DNA of 64,000 nt, taken from the NCBI GenBank assembly GCA_002205965.3, contig NADL03000624.1, positions 868,001 to 932,000 on the forward strand. Reading direction: 5' to 3'. Position numbers and translations under genes: made by a program. The notes under the pieces are model-generated. The model searched no databases. It saw only the letters and a list, made by a program, of their open reading frames with translations, and had not been told where the DNA came from. Of this stretch, positions 11,866 to 24,637 are shown in pieces. Source of the DNA: Kappaphycus alvarezii (Eukaryota > Rhodophyta > Florideophyceae > Gigartinales > Solieriaceae). Every line of letters starts with the position of its first letter. The stretch's first letter is position 1.

Positions 11866-12560
11866 CAGCCCCAAACCTCAAAACTTCCGGACTCCACTAA
11901 CATACTACTTAACCAATGGCTCGCCGATGATAACATGCTGATTGGGACGCTTAACGCTCTCCGCACTGCGTTCAGGTTGATCCAGTTCTAAGGCCCCGCA
12001 GTGGTCCTCTTTCCAAAACTAAGCAAAACCCGAATCTTGTAGCCTTCCATCCCCAATCTCGCCAGCATCGCCTTCCGCCATGACTTAAACCTCTAAGAAT
12101 GCACGAATGAAGGCTTCGAACTATTAGGTGTCCCTCTCGGAGACTTGTACTCCACCAATTCATTCCTGTAAGCTCAAATCGAGGCTTGTCAGAACACCCT
12201 CAGCCCTCTGCTTGAAGTGCGCGACCCACATGAACGTCTCCACATGCATCGCCTTTGCGCCTCTGCTTGCCTTGTCACACACGTTTTATCCGTCTATTTG
12301 ACCCGCAGCGCTCCTCGAGCGCTGCTTTTCAATTCGACAAACTTCAACGGAGCTCCCACGAGTCCCTGGACGGAGTACCACTCACTGACCAAGCGTGGGT
12401 CCAGGCTTACCTCCCCATACGGCTGGGTGGTCAGGGTTTGTCCGCTGTTCACCATTCTCTTCAAGCCTCCATCACCGCCAATATCATTGATTCGGCCCCT
12501 GCCAGAGCCCGCACAGCCCGGTACTTTACAACCCGAACCTCCTGGGTGCTCGGAGCCTAA
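11866..12560 (+). mobile_element. LINE fragment, family 1, copy B: region downstream of the active site
   Basis: The frame from 12,255 to 12,560 contains GVPLTDQAWVQAYLPIRLGG, which matches copy A (GVTLTDQAWVQ) and the NVPMTDAVQQQVSLPLRYGG block of copy C, located after the polymerase core. Just upstream, HMNVSTCIAFAPLLALSHTF-type pieces correspond to the FHLHRVCASACKL segment of copy C. Only this central part is left: no palm motifs, finger or nuclease module are visible. It is followed abruptly at about 12,560 by an unrelated acidic coding remnant. The copy is decayed over several frames. Confidence 0.6.
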
Positions 12561-12582
12561 GCAAAGTGGCCCTTACCCAAGG

Positions 12583-13752
12583 ATGTCGGAGCTTGGAGAC
12601 TACGGCGACGGTGAAGACTACGAGTGGTACGGTGATCTTAATGGCTACGACGACTGGCACAATGACCCCGAATAATCTGCACACCGAATGCAGCCCTTTG
12701 CAGAAGAGCTCGAGCTCTGGTCGGAGGTGCCGCAAAACCTCAAGCTACCTGGACTTTCGTTCTTCTACCTGCGAATGGTGAATTTTGCTTTGGACAAGGA
12801 GATAGAAAAGCAGCTCCGCTTCCCCGGGCCCAAACTCATAGCCTAGCACACACACATTCAACAACTTGTGTCGTACCTGCAGCGGCTCTTCGGCGTGCAC
12901 GAGGCCGCAGTGTGGCGGAGATACGGAGTTGAGCACGTCGTGGCATCAACTCTATCTCTCTCCCTGCTACATGTCAAGGCGGCGAAAACTGCCACTCGGC
13001 AGTTGAATCGGTCCCTACGCGTCCATCTACTCACCGACTATGACGGATTGCACTCGGACCCAGCTCCCCCTTCAGTCCCCAAATCCAAACGGCCCATGGT
13101 CAACGTTTCGGGTCTACCGAACTCCTCACGCCCGTCAAAAACAAGTAACGAGCTGCTCCTATCTTCTCAGGAAGCCGCACCTATCACATTCAATCACGAA
13201 GTCGCTTATGGACAGGCGTACACTAGGCGAGCGGGTGAGACTATTACAAGCTCGGAAATGGCGAAAAACTTTGCCCTTTTGGAACTGAGCCCTGTTACAT
13301 CAGTATTTACAACAAACAATCCACCGGTCATCATCTCATGTCTACCGAGCCACTCACGCACATCGTTTTTCGATGATGGGAGCTCTTATCTTATTCCGAA
13401 GCCGCTCCTATCACATTCAACCCCGAAGTCTCCTATAGGCAAGCGTACACTAGGCGCGCCGGCGAGGCCATTACAAGCATGGAGACGACCACCGGTTTGC
13501 CTCTGCAGGGTCCGTATGGAACTGAGCGCCTGTGAGTGCCGATTAGGAGGATGGATTGGCCTCAATTTCATTCTGTGGAAGGCGATGACTATGATTGCGA
13601 CGTCTAGTTTCGCTCCGTCCGTCTGTGCTTTGTCATCAAGGCCCACCTGTCGCAATGGAGAGATTCTTTTATCTGTTCCAGTGTCGCCTTCCCCTCCTAG
13701 CTCGCATGCTGTGTCACGGCGAGGGTTTTTCGTTTACATGACCAACGAATAG
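12583..13752 (+). pseudogene. Unrecognised protein remnant, one frame with in-frame stops
   Basis: One plus frame stays readable from a Met at 12,583 to about 13,300, interrupted by a TAA at 12,673 and a TAG at 12,844. It begins with a D/G/Y/E-rich acidic stretch (YGDGEDYEWYGDLNGYDDW), then a helical, normally composed segment (AEELELWSEVPQNLKLPG, then FGVHEAAVWRRYG). Next is a stretch whose AYTRRAGE block occurs twice because of a DNA duplication. I do not recognise the family. The amino-acid mix looks like real protein rather than composition artefact, so I read it as a decayed element or host gene. The part after about 13,480 is less convincing. Confidence 0.4.
13120..13485 (+). repeat. 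Imperfect tandem duplication, period about 226 bases
   Basis: The segment around 13,170-13,258 (containing CCTATCACATTCAA, then GCGTACACTAGGCG) recurs at 13,396-13,484, offset by about 226 bases, with scattered substitutions. Flanking words such as GGTCTACCGA/TGTCTACCGA upstream also match. Both copies keep the same protein words (APITFN, QAYTRRAGE), although the second copy is in another frame relative to the first. Confidence 0.65.
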
Positions 13753-13821
13753 ACCAACCCATAATACCTCATATGATTCTGTAACTCGCTGAGCCGCACT
13801 TCAGTGAAATAAATGCTTCCG

Positions 13822-15090
13822 CTACTGAGAGTCAAACGGATGTTTACCTTGGAATTCAGATGCCCTAAAATTGAATTCATCCAAGCGCCTCCTTTTCTCG
13901 CGGTAGGCGGCCTGTGCCGCACGCCGCTTATTGTGCGACTCATTTCCGATTGAATAAAAACCATTTCTCGCTGAACTGTACATCTGGGCATCCTCGGCCC
14001 ACGGGGGGTGATAGCTTATGTGAAAATCAGTCAGTGCAGCGCAAAGCTTGAACACAGCATTGAAGCGGGCCTCCCTCTACCTACAATTCCCTCCCATTAC
14101 TCCCCAAAGAGTGCACAACCGACCGAACCAGTTCTCCACGATTATGCGATGGAATGAAAATTTTCTGTTCCTTTCTACGTCTTCGGCGAGTAAGAATCAA
14201 TTCTTAGGTTTCTTTTTCGGAATGATTGCTCGAACCAGCTCCCCAGCACTCTGGTAGCCCTTATTCATTAAAACGACCCAATGCTGGGGATACTTTCCTG
14301 ACATTTCTCCGACATCAGCTATGTCAACTTTAGACTGTTTCTTTTTTATAGAACATTTGTGAAACTGCACATTTCGCTGAAATATATCCAACTCGGCCAC
14401 GCTTGCCGGGTAATGTAGGCCGCAGTTTATAGCTTTTCCATTGTTTAAAATGCCGACTTCCACTTTATGGTTGTAGAGCTTGTGCTTGCCTGAGAAATAC
14501 TTCTTATCCTATTGCATGTTTCCCGAAGGCCTGTTAACTTGCTGAAATGTAACTTCAATCGCATAGCGTGCACAAGGAAAGTAATTGAATCGGATGCGAT
14601 TTTCCAGTAACTCACCACATGGATATACGCCACCCATTTCTTTTATTAAACTTCCGTACGCGAACTTCAATATACGATCAATATACTTCGAAATCTTCTT
14701 CTCGAAAGTAGGTCCATGAAAATTGAGAACACGAGCTTTGACATCCCACTGCGTCCCGCAATTCAATGCGACTAGAGTCATAAATAACAAGTCCATGCTA
14801 TTGTAGGCGCATTTGCGCCCAGGTCCTAAATTGTTCACCTCTCGTACTGTGCTTGAAAAGTAGTTCCAGAGCTGCTTGAACTATGCAGCATCAAAGTTGC
14901 ACATTTCGTGAATACCTTTATTTCCAACGGACTCATAAAAATCATCAAACAACGCACACAAACTGTCGTTTTCGTCATCACTGGCGTGGTCCAGTCTAAC
15001 ATTGGTGTATTTCCGAAACTCCTGCTCCCTAGCCACTTCAGTTGAGGCTAACAAGTGAAAGGCATCGGCAGCCGCCGATGCGGAGGGCAC
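13822..15090 (-). pseudogene. Broken DDE-type transposase of the kind abundant in oomycete genomes (DDE_Tnp_4/Harbinger-like)
   Basis: Read from 15,090 downwards the order is: an N-terminal helical part ending in GIHEMCNFDAA, a TAG at the end of this frame, then NLGPGRKCAYNSMDLLFMTL and FQQVNRPSGNMQ. These are followed by the core: HYPASVAELDIFQ, WVVLMNKGYQSA, RAIIPKKKP, VENWFGRLCTLWGVM, then FKLCAALTDFHISYHP and an Arg-rich tail (KRRAAQAAYREKRRR). The family normally has Asp at the 'T-D-V-T-F-Q' and 'D-K-G-Y' positions. Here they read IEVTFQ and MNKGYQ, so two catalytic acids are lost, while the Glu of VENWFGRL remains. Several stops and frame changes are also present. I could not see terminal inverted repeats. 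It is a dead copy. Confidence 0.7.
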
Positions 15091-15931
15091 GTTGACGGCG
15101 GTGGCGGTTGGTTGAGAGGAGCTCTTGCTGGTTGAAAGATAAGATTATTTCTTTGACAAAAGTTTATGGCTGGACTGCCTGGTGGGATTGAAGGGATAGC
15201 AGAGAGCCGAGAAGCGGAGGAGTGCGAAACAGTACCTGATGCCGTATTGGAAAGCAGAGGGGGCTGGGCTGGCAGGGGCGAAGGAGTACGCAGCGTGGGG
15301 GGATAGACTGGAGTGGAGGAGAGGGCGGGAGCGATGAATTAAGCGGGGTCGTTGTAAGTGGTGACTGGAGACGGCTATATACACATGGAAATATTGCTAC
15401 TGAAGGGCTTTGGTGGTACTGTCTATCGCCATTTCGGGCTTGCCATCAGAACTGTGGTCTTTATTGGAAATGGCGCGCAAAAGTTTCAAATACCGTGCGC
15501 TTTTGGAAATGGGTTGTTCTTCTTTTGATTATGTGCTTGTTTACAATGGCACGTTTGTTCCGTTAGTATACAGTAAATAATAGAGTGGAGCACTGTTTTT
15601 CGAAATACTGTACCTTTGTTTAAAATTATACGTTTGCTAAACCATTTGGTAATATATGATTGCAATACCGTGATATTTTGATTTGTACAGAATTTGAGCA
15701 TTTGCTTAAATTATGATAAAGAGGCCTACTATCTACCATTGCCTTTAATTTATGAGTTGTTATTGGGAGTATTTTAACCTGTGTAACGATCAACTTCAAG
15801 AACTCCAAATGGCACAAATTGTCGACCACACGATATGCATATTGCTTCAAAGCTGAGATTCTCACGGACTCAGCCAATCAATCGGATTGGAAAACGGCCG
15901 ACGAACGGTAGAGATATGAACAAAACAATGC
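15091..15931. other. Spacer without a recognisable gene
   Basis: A G-rich plus-strand patch (15,150-15,350), probably the 5' flank of the minus-strand transposase, is followed by AT-rich DNA with only short frames. No inverted-repeat end was found here. Confidence 0.4.
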
Positions 15932-17970
15932 TTGCAATCCAGACAGAGAACGAATTGCAAAACGACAAGAACAGGTCATAAAACCGTTCAACAGGTTTTT
16001 GAGACCCACTTTCTCACCGAGCTCACCAATACGCGTCCCAAAAAAGCTAACTTCCCTTTCCCCAGCATTCCGCGCACCGTACATATTAAACTTGATCCAT
16101 TTGATCCGGAAGTCGTGCAACAAAATGATCTCTATCAACCAGCTTCATCGACAGGGCCTCAGCTTTGGCAAAGCAGCACCGCCATTGATGAACAACACAA
16201 CTCTTCACGAACCATTGCACACACTGACATACCAGCTGCCACTCAAGAAGAATCTGTAATTCCTGTGGTCCTTCGAAATGAAAAGAAGCACTACGATAGT
16301 ACCTTGGCTTCCTGTACTTGCGCTGCAAACTGTCATACTTCTTGTTCTTGGGAGCTTTCCTAGAGTTTCGCAACACTCAAAGAGGCGGAGCGCATCAATG
16401 AATTTCGAAGCATATTGCTGGCTTTAACAGCAAGACCAGGAGAACCAAATGAATTAATGAAGTGGAGTACTAAATACTCTACCGCGGGTAAAAGATACCG
16501 GTCAACATCACCAGAGAACACACATTGCACAAGTCGATATGCAATAAGGGGAAAGGTTTTGCCTCAGTTCTGCTTCGCCGCTCTAGTGCAATTAAACCCA
16601 CGCACACTAAGTTCCTTGGCTGGCGGGGTGTCGAAGGATTGCAAATTTGTATGGAGGAACAATTATAGGAACGGAAACCACAAAGGAAGATTATCTGTAC
16701 AGTCTATTATTGCGGTAGCATTTCTTCAGCGTTACGGCGATCTTCATGCTATGAGCTGCCACACTGGACGGGGATCTGCTGAGGAAATGCAAATTCAATG
16801 GCTTCCAAATGACACTCGCAGAGAGACAGTGTACGAGAATCACAAATTGGAATGGATGCATTCGTGACGCTGTCGTTCTTAACACTGGAGAGAGATGTCT
16901 TTCTTCGGTTATTCCTTTGGCACTCATTTCTTTTCTAGGAGTTCGGAGAGTTTACTATCTGACATTGCGAATTCTCAAAAGCGGTAGCGATTTCTGCGAC
17001 ACCTGCACTGAGCTGAAGAACTACGCCTCTTCACTCACAGATGTCGGAGCGAAGCACCCAGTAATGATTGCACGAGATTCGCATCGAAAAGTGGCACTCG
17101 CTGAATATAAATTTACTGCAGCAGCCTGGCCAGCTCCATTTTGTTACAGGTTTGAAGTTCGATATTGACGGTATCTAGAGGAGCAACTCAGACGGTTGTT
17201 TTATTTTTTGGCTTCCGGAAGGGCATTGGCAGAATAACAAAACAGCGAACGAGGTTGCCTCTCTATTTGGATTATGTTATTGAGAAGCACAAGAATCGGA
17301 TTGGTATGGTTACAGGGAGCTTGGACTTCATGCACATAACTGTGAAGGTCAAAATAAGAACCGCTACATGCTTTGGTAAATTGTATGGAGAGTTATAATG
17401 AAGTACTAGAAATCTGTTGTGCTGTATTTTTCTCATTGCCGGTCACAAAAAGAATAGATGCGACGCTGGTTTTTGTCTAGTTAAGCGTCGATTGAAGACA
17501 ATAGACGCGAGAAGTCCAAAGGATATGATGCGCGTAATTGACGAAAGTTCGAAATCAAACACTGCCGTATCTGCGAGAAGCGAAAGTTGGGTTCTTTGGA
17601 AAGACTTCTTATCAGACCTGCTCAAAATGCCCGCTAAAATGCGTATCAGTCGGTAAAATGTGTTTAGATTTGACGAATCCAATTATGGTACTGTCAAGGT
17701 AAAGGAATACACGACGTCGCCTTCGTGGTAGGAGTTCAATTTACTGAAGAAAGGAGTTTAGTTGGAGTTTATAAGAGAAAGATCAACTAATTTACGAGAG
17801 TCTACCAGTTTTAAAAGCTCCATTTAGAATCTGGAAGTTGTGCAGTCGCCGCAAGAGGGCACAAGGAAAGCTTATCTTGTCAAAAATGTGTTGCAGCGGT
17901 ATTACCAAAACGATTTGGAGATTGGAAGATTGTACTTTGATGATGGGAGTGATTGGCTCGAGCGTTCGTA
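15932..17970 (+). pseudogene. Broken gene of a transposase-like family resembling DUF7869 proteins
   Basis: Blocks in order: a Cys cluster CTCAANCHTSC near 16,310; LKEAERINEF near 16,380; RNGNHKGRLSVQSIIAVAFLQ and a GDLHAMSCHTGRG block near 16,670-16,780; SDFCDTCTELKNYASSLTD near 16,990; EGQNKNRYMLW near 17,345; LIAGHKKNRCDAGFCLVKRR near 17,440; WVLWKDFL near 17,590; and a C-terminal KAYLVKNVLQRYY near 17,860. The succession 'CDTC ... QNKNR ... GHTK-x3-D-AGFG-x-VKR' is the signature I know from multi-copy proteins in algae, oomycetes and invertebrates annotated with DUF7869; they behave like mobile-element genes. The parts lie in different frames with several stops, so the copy is dead. Function and mobilisation mechanism are not established; family placement is from memory of motifs. 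Confidence 0.6.
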
Positions 17971-20900
17971 AACTGTCAATACATTGTTTATTTGATAACT
18001 TGGTAGTCTAAGCTTTGCTTTTCGTGTTTCTGGAGTCGTTTGGAAGCTGATGAAAAGCTCCACAACTTTGATCTGAAGGCCGAAAACGGGGTTATGGACT
18101 CATTTTGGCCATAGCTTCGTTGTCCCGTGTTTGCGATTTGGAGTTTTTGAAATTGATCGGCAAACATCTTTTATCTCCTGGCACCCTATCCATACCCTGC
18201 CCCACGTTGCCTTCTCTCATCTTCAGTATGCCCCACATGTCATACCAGACTCTGGGAGTAACTAGGGGCAGAACAAAGCATCAAGTCTTCTGACCGCCCT
18301 GCCTCACTCCTCAACTCAAAAAAGGTCGCCCCCAAACCGAGCAGAGCATAAACCACGTAGGTATTCCAACAGCACCTGGTACTGACAAAGAAAAGTCAAG
18401 AGTTCCGACTGAAAACCAATCCGAAAATCCTAATGCTGTAACCGGGAATAGAAGGGACGAAGGCAACACAACAGCTGGTGGTAACAGATCTGAGAAGAAG
18501 AATTATGCAAGGGCATCCCGAGTTAGTGCCCCAAGTACTCAAAAGAAGGTTTTACTGCGCTGTTAGATTTTATTAAAAAGGAAAAACATCTTGGAGAAAA
18601 TCATTAGGCATCTGTAGCTTCGAAGTTTCACACTTGGGATATAGAGAATGAGCGTCCGGTTTGGGACTAGGAATTTATAAAGAAAAAGATAGATAAAATG
18701 GCTAATGTCAAGAAGAAAACTGACGACCTATCACGCTCAGATCCCCGTCCGACGTGCAAAACATATTGCGCGAAATATTCAAAACAATTGAACCCCATAT
18801 GTTCTAGGAAGAGACAGTGAAGACGCATCTTGCGAAGATGAAGATTAAGATGTCAACAGCCTCATAGAAGGAGGGAGACGGGAGACTCTATATTCTGAGC
18901 CCATTGGAGCTAGAAGCAGGAAGCGGAAGATGTGATCTACGCGGAAGGTTACATCATCGAAGCGATCTAAAAGTGGCGAATAGCAGATTGCTGAAAAAAT
19001 TGAATGTATGACGAAACGTACTGGAAACATGTAAAGGACCATGAATGGATGGATATAAAGGTACATATTTAAGCGTGATGGATATAAGTGGAGTTTTTTA
19101 AGGAATCGGTAGAAGGTATTATGCGCCCTACCAATGGTTTATTGAAACAAATGAGTGGTATGATCAAATCTTTGTCTCAGAAGTCTCGTGAACATTAAAC
19201 ACACTCACCTTGTTTGCTCCTACTGTTCTATTGCATATTTATTTATTATTTGATTTTAGCCGACCTCGCGCGTTCCAAGATTGAATAAATGGCAATAATT
19301 TGTTAAAAGGCGTAATCATTTCTCCGTATTAGCGATGGAGAGACTTTGAGCTTTAAAAATGGACCATCAATTTCAATCAATCCCCATTTAGCGCTTTGTC
19401 GCTTGCTTGGCATAATGCACAGAATTATATTGGCTACAGCAGCGAGAGCTGCAGATTGCGGAATATCGCTCGCTTCATTTTACTTGAGTCCCCTGAAAAT
19501 ATTTCCATTGGTCAACCTCGTATTGTTGACAACGGCTTTATTGACTAGAATAGCCATTCAAGGCGGGTTTTTTCATCCCATAGGTTTGGATAGCATAGAT
19601 CCGATGCAGCAGGGACTATAGTAACATATTAGCTTCCTAGATAGTTTACGTCTGCGTGAATGAGCTTCCAAAAAAAAGGTGAAGACGAACAATTTTGTGA
19701 TATCTACTCTCTAAGTGAAACACCCAAAGTAATTATTGTGCAGATCTGCATCTATGTAATCGACCGACGGGATTCTACCTCCGTCCGTAATAGAAAAGGC
19801 GACTTCGAAATAAGGGGCGTTAACGCAATTAGTTTCTAGTAATGAAGCAGAGGCTTTCATTTCGTCGAAGGATAGCCACCAGATTTCGAAATCAGTTCTT
19901 TTCTCATTGAAAATAACTCTTTTAACACATCTAATCCGTAATCCAACCACACACCCACAGAACTACCCCAATCCAAATATTGGACATAAGCTGTGAATAG
20001 TTGCTCTCGTTTTGGGATATCATAAAAATTCGGAGCAAGTCAATACAATGGAGTAGTGTCCTCCGCTCACGAATTTTGGGTTAGTTTAGAAAATTGCTTC
20101 CATGATTAACTTGATATCGCTCTTACGAAGTAGGGAAACAGTTTTTGAAGCACTAAATGTTTAGTGAAGTTAGTTGTTAGTAATGAGTATTCTTCAATTC
20201 CGCAAGAAAAAATCTGGCTCCATGGAGTACATTTATCTGTCCGCACCGGCCAAATGAGAGAAGCTCGGAAATATTTAGGTGTCTTCATAGGCCGCTTCCT
20301 CCTTCATCGCTTGGCTCTTCTTTTCTTGATTGATCTAAACGCGATAAGAGCAGAAGAAAAAAGAAGGCTATATCAGCTCCCAGAGCTGCTACTATCGCTT
20401 TTTCGAGGCGAAGCCATGTGGTGTTGACATCAGCGAGGTGTAAGAGAGAGATATGGAAGAATTTGCATCTTGTGAATCGTGCCTTTTTTAGCGAAAGTTG
20501 TCACGATTTGGCAAACTGGAAAGATCTGAGAAGGGTAGAACCAGATGACTGGATCCTGAAGACGTTCAACAAATTCAAAGCTTTGTGATTTTCTAAAACA
20601 TTCTTCGATTGGTCAGTTGATAATTTTTAGGATGCACCCCTTTTACATATATAAAATAGTTCTTCATCTAAAATCTTTATTTTTTACTAGAGTACACGAA
20701 AAAATATACAGCGACTGCCAAAAATGTAAAGGAATAAATATTTAATCTTTAGTTATCTACAGTGGGCACTGACTGAAAGACTATTCAGACACGAGCTAAC
20801 TGAATGGACCAAATCGGTAAGGTGCAGCAGGGCTCATGATAAAGGCCATAGCCACCGATGACCACAAGGCGAAAATGATATCCTGATATATGCCAGTGCG

Positions 20901-21044
20901 AATAGTAGCGTCCGAGGTGTGACACTTCCTGGAAACACGAGGTAAAAATTCTTTGATAAATAACACAGAGTCCGGCAAAGGGGCACCTAGAAAATAAAAC
21001 TAGGGGCTTTAATCTGAAAAAAGGGTCTTAGGCGGCCTGGAAGT

Positions 21045-21500
21045 GGGCTATCAGGCGCTTTGACAGCTTAGGTTGTAGGTCTTGGACCTTGCGGTGGTAT
21101 TTTGGGGCCGCAGCCCTACCGGCGGCTTGTTTCGCTTTCGTGGGTGAGTACTGCTTAATGTAGACGTCGCTACGACACCACATACGATGGAACGGTCTGA
21201 GAGTCCTGCTTCAGGGTCGCGGGGGGGTTGCACAAGGAGCACGTCGGCTAGCCTCAACTCCCTACTAGGGACGAGATCAGCAACTTCGAACTCATACTAC
21301 AGAGCGATGGAGCGGAAAAAATGCAATGCGGACACGTTGCGGACGGAGTTTCGGCGGTGAATGCGTCCAAACTCTGAAACGCAGCGGTCTTTGGCATGGT
21401 CACCGTGGACATCTAGGTCCAACAGGCAGTGGTAGAATTTCAAGGAAAAAGAGTCTGTGGAGACTGGGGAACCGAGACCCCAGCGCAGCATGATGCTTCA
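21045..21500 (-). mobile_element. LINE fragment, family 1 type: zinc-finger and nuclease-like C-terminus
   Basis: On the minus strand from 21,491 there is DLDVHGDHAKDRC, then GRIHRRNSVRNV, and further on LRLADVLLVQPP near 21,250. This is the canonical order of the C-terminal module seen in copies C and E (finger 'GDHA-x3-C', a basic 'RHN-x-VR' helix, then the 'RPADVLL' block), and is better conserved here than elsewhere. A stop separates the two halves at about 21,296. The island is GC-richer than the surrounding desert, so it arrived later than its surroundings or has been mutated less. Confidence 0.55.
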
Positions 21501-24460
21501 GTGCTGGTTTATCTTACATTAATACTGTTATCTAGTGGTCAAATGCGCAAATGAGAAAGCGATGGCGGCAGTGTGAAGAAATCCCAGGCCGCACATGCAA
21601 TGATGGGTGGATTCCTCAAAGTGAGAACTGGGGTGGGGCACCCTCCTTCATACATCATTTTCCAGAAACAAATTTGCCTTGGCCTCTTGTTGTAGCCATT
21701 TTTCTGCGATTTCAGTGCTGTATAATTGCTCAATTACAGCCAATGACACCCAAAAAACGCCCCTGCATGCTTTGAACTAAAGAAGAAAGCATATACAGAT
21801 CAAGTTCCGCCTGTTAATTATTGACGGCGGCGCTCACCTCATCAACATCGTAAAAGGCTGAAAAATATTGTACAGTACGCGAGCAAGGACTACATACTCA
21901 TCACCAACTTTTTCCAAACATTCCCAAGTCGAGCACCTAAACTTTTATACAAGGATAAAATGTTTACACAGCAATATATTGGCTGATTTTACGAGTGAAT
22001 CCATGTGGCTCCAGTCGCGATAGTACTTACGTCTCGCATCTTTCGCCACTGTCGTTGTCAAGGATAAACAAGAATGAATGGATAATTGCGATAGTGTACT
22101 GTGCGTCGCACTGCACTAGTATCCTTCTCTCTATCTATCCCCTCTACCTATCTCAACATGAGAAAATTAATGATATTTGAAAAAGTATCGCTGTATGAGC
22201 TATCAGTGAGAGATGGGCTCAAGAGCCCGAACCGACTGCTACGAAAAAGTTTTTCTTTTTGCTAAATATTTTGAAGCGTTGAAATAACCGGGGAATTTAG
22301 ACCAGGGTTTCAGTACAAATTATCCGAACTATAGCATAATTGAAGCAAAAATGGAAATAATACAGTGGAATGCTTGAAAATTGCAGTTTTTAGTCACCCG
22401 TAAGCCTTAGTTCTGGACTATAGATACATTCTAATGACTAGTTTATTTTTCTATTATTCAATAATAAATGCAACTAGGACAAAAATGAATAAAAAGTAAA
22501 ACTAGCGGAGAAAGTAGGCGGATTTAGAGGCCCAGGTGAATTTGTATTCGATCGGATGGAGTTTTTTAGTTTCAGATGTAACGATCTGGTTACTAAGGGG
22601 CCGATAAGACTTTTCCGGTAATACATCTTACACAGGGTCTTACAATATGGACTATGTATAAGATATGATCAATAAATAGAGTGAAACTCAAAAATGAGCA
22701 AAGTTCGTACAACAATCGCATTTTGGAGTCTTATTGTATGACTAGGTGCTACTATTACAGAGTCAGAGATAATCGGTTGCAATTCCAGCCACCTTGCAAG
22801 TCCAGTCGCCTAGATCTCACATTCGTTAGTTATTAGTACTCATAACATGAATCAGATAGCTAAGCTTTATTTATAATTGGAATATATCAGAAAATATTGC
22901 TGATAAGAACTTTCTGGCACAAGGTAACCTACTGAAGAAATCCATTGAATGTTCCCAATTAATTTACAATTTTAGAGGAATAAGTATAAATGCGATTCTA
23001 AATCACTCGATACTCATTTACTGTACCAATACTGATTTTTTTGACCTTTTGAGTTGAAATGAAAGATCAGAAACACTGAGACTAAATATTTATGCCTCAA
23101 AATATGGCTAAAAAGTCTCTTCATACGAGTACAATGGCCCTATAGACAGTAGAAGACTAATTCACTGATATTTATAATAAAAGAATCAGAACGTAAATAT
23201 TTGATAGAAATAGATGAAAAAAGTCCAAAATTTCTATTACTGTAAAGTGAGTTCATATTTCTTAATATTTACAGACCTTCTCCGCATTGCCACCGAAATT
23301 GTTGAAACTCTGCTTTCAAAAACTAAAGGAAGCTCCCAACACATGAAATTTTGCAAAGCAAGGGAAGTTTCTGATGCGACAGAACATTTAGAGTGTCCAA
23401 CTATAATTGATAGTTGGTTTCCGTGCAATTTTCCAGAAAACTTCCCAAAGTCCAATTATTTTCCAGTAGGTGAGGTATAATTGGTAGTGGTACTTATGGT
23501 GTGCCTTTTGCACCTCGCGTTCTGAGTTTATTTAAGGAACGCCGATGAAGAGGTAAAGAAAAGGACTTTTCAATTTGTAAAAAAAGTGAGTGGGCTAGAA
23601 ATTGGTTTATCAGTACAATCCAAAAGTTCCTATAGAGCACATTTTTGCTAATTTGTCATCGAGGATTTCCTAGAAGACTTTCAAGAGAACTTATTCCTAC
23701 CAATGAAGTAAAATAGGAACTAGATGTTCAAATTTTGGATCAGTTTTATCATGACCGAGAAGACCGTGATACATTTATCGATCGAAAATAACAAATATAA
23801 TCGTATGAAGGCGTACCTGAAACCTCAACTACAACAAATTCTAGTGATAATTTAATCTAGTTAGCTCCATTAAAAAAAATTCTCGAAGAGAAGAGTAGGA
23901 ACTCTATTCCGAGATGCAGTATGTCAACCAGGGGAAAAAATGAATTGAGAGGCATTTTACTCACAAAATCACGGTATATTTTCTTTCTCTTGAAAAAGAT
24001 TAAAATAAGGGAACCAAAAAGCGTTCATTTCAGGTTCTGTTGCCCGAAGTTCACTGATAATTCGGAGTAATGAGTTCTCCATATGTTACTTCAATTATTT
24101 TAAGGCGATTCTGGAAACCTGAAAACCTTCTGCTTTACTATGGAAATAGCAAAATATCTGCTACCGTAAAAAGTAAGGTAAATTTTATTTTGTTCGGATT
24201 CGGACCAAGAATTCAGAGGAGCGTTTTGAAAACTGGTGAAAAATTACATGTCGAATGTTTGGCGCCAATGTTCAAAAATCTGTCTCATTCGTGTATAATG
24301 GGGTATATATAGATTTCGTGAAATTTAAAGACATGGTGAATTTTTTTGTGAATAAAGGAGATGCACATAAAAATACGTGAAAATGATTTTACATGGCACA
24401 GAAAATAGCTTCTGTATGAAGGAGTCTATACCTGTTAACATAGATTGATTTATTACCGAA

Positions 24461-24637
24461 TGGAGAAGAAAGAAAAAGACAGGGTATATCTATGCCTCTT
24501 CTTTTTCTTTCTCCAGGATATATTTATGTTTTTGGAAATGTTGATCTTCGGAATTTCAGCACGTCGTTTTAATAAAACCAGGAGTCGGAAATATCAAAAT
24601 TATTATTAGATTAATTCAATATTTCCGATGCTGACTC
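24461..24637. repeat. Two adjacent hairpin-forming inverted repeats in the AT-rich desert
   Basis: Arms at 24,461-24,479 and 24,499-24,515 (TGGAGAA...AGAAAAAGA against its complement, with a 3-base bulge) are followed by arms at 24,582-24,594 and 24,619-24,637 (GAGTCGGAAATAT against its complement with a 6-base insertion). They could be remnants of a short transposon or chance purine-rich palindromes. Confidence 0.35.
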
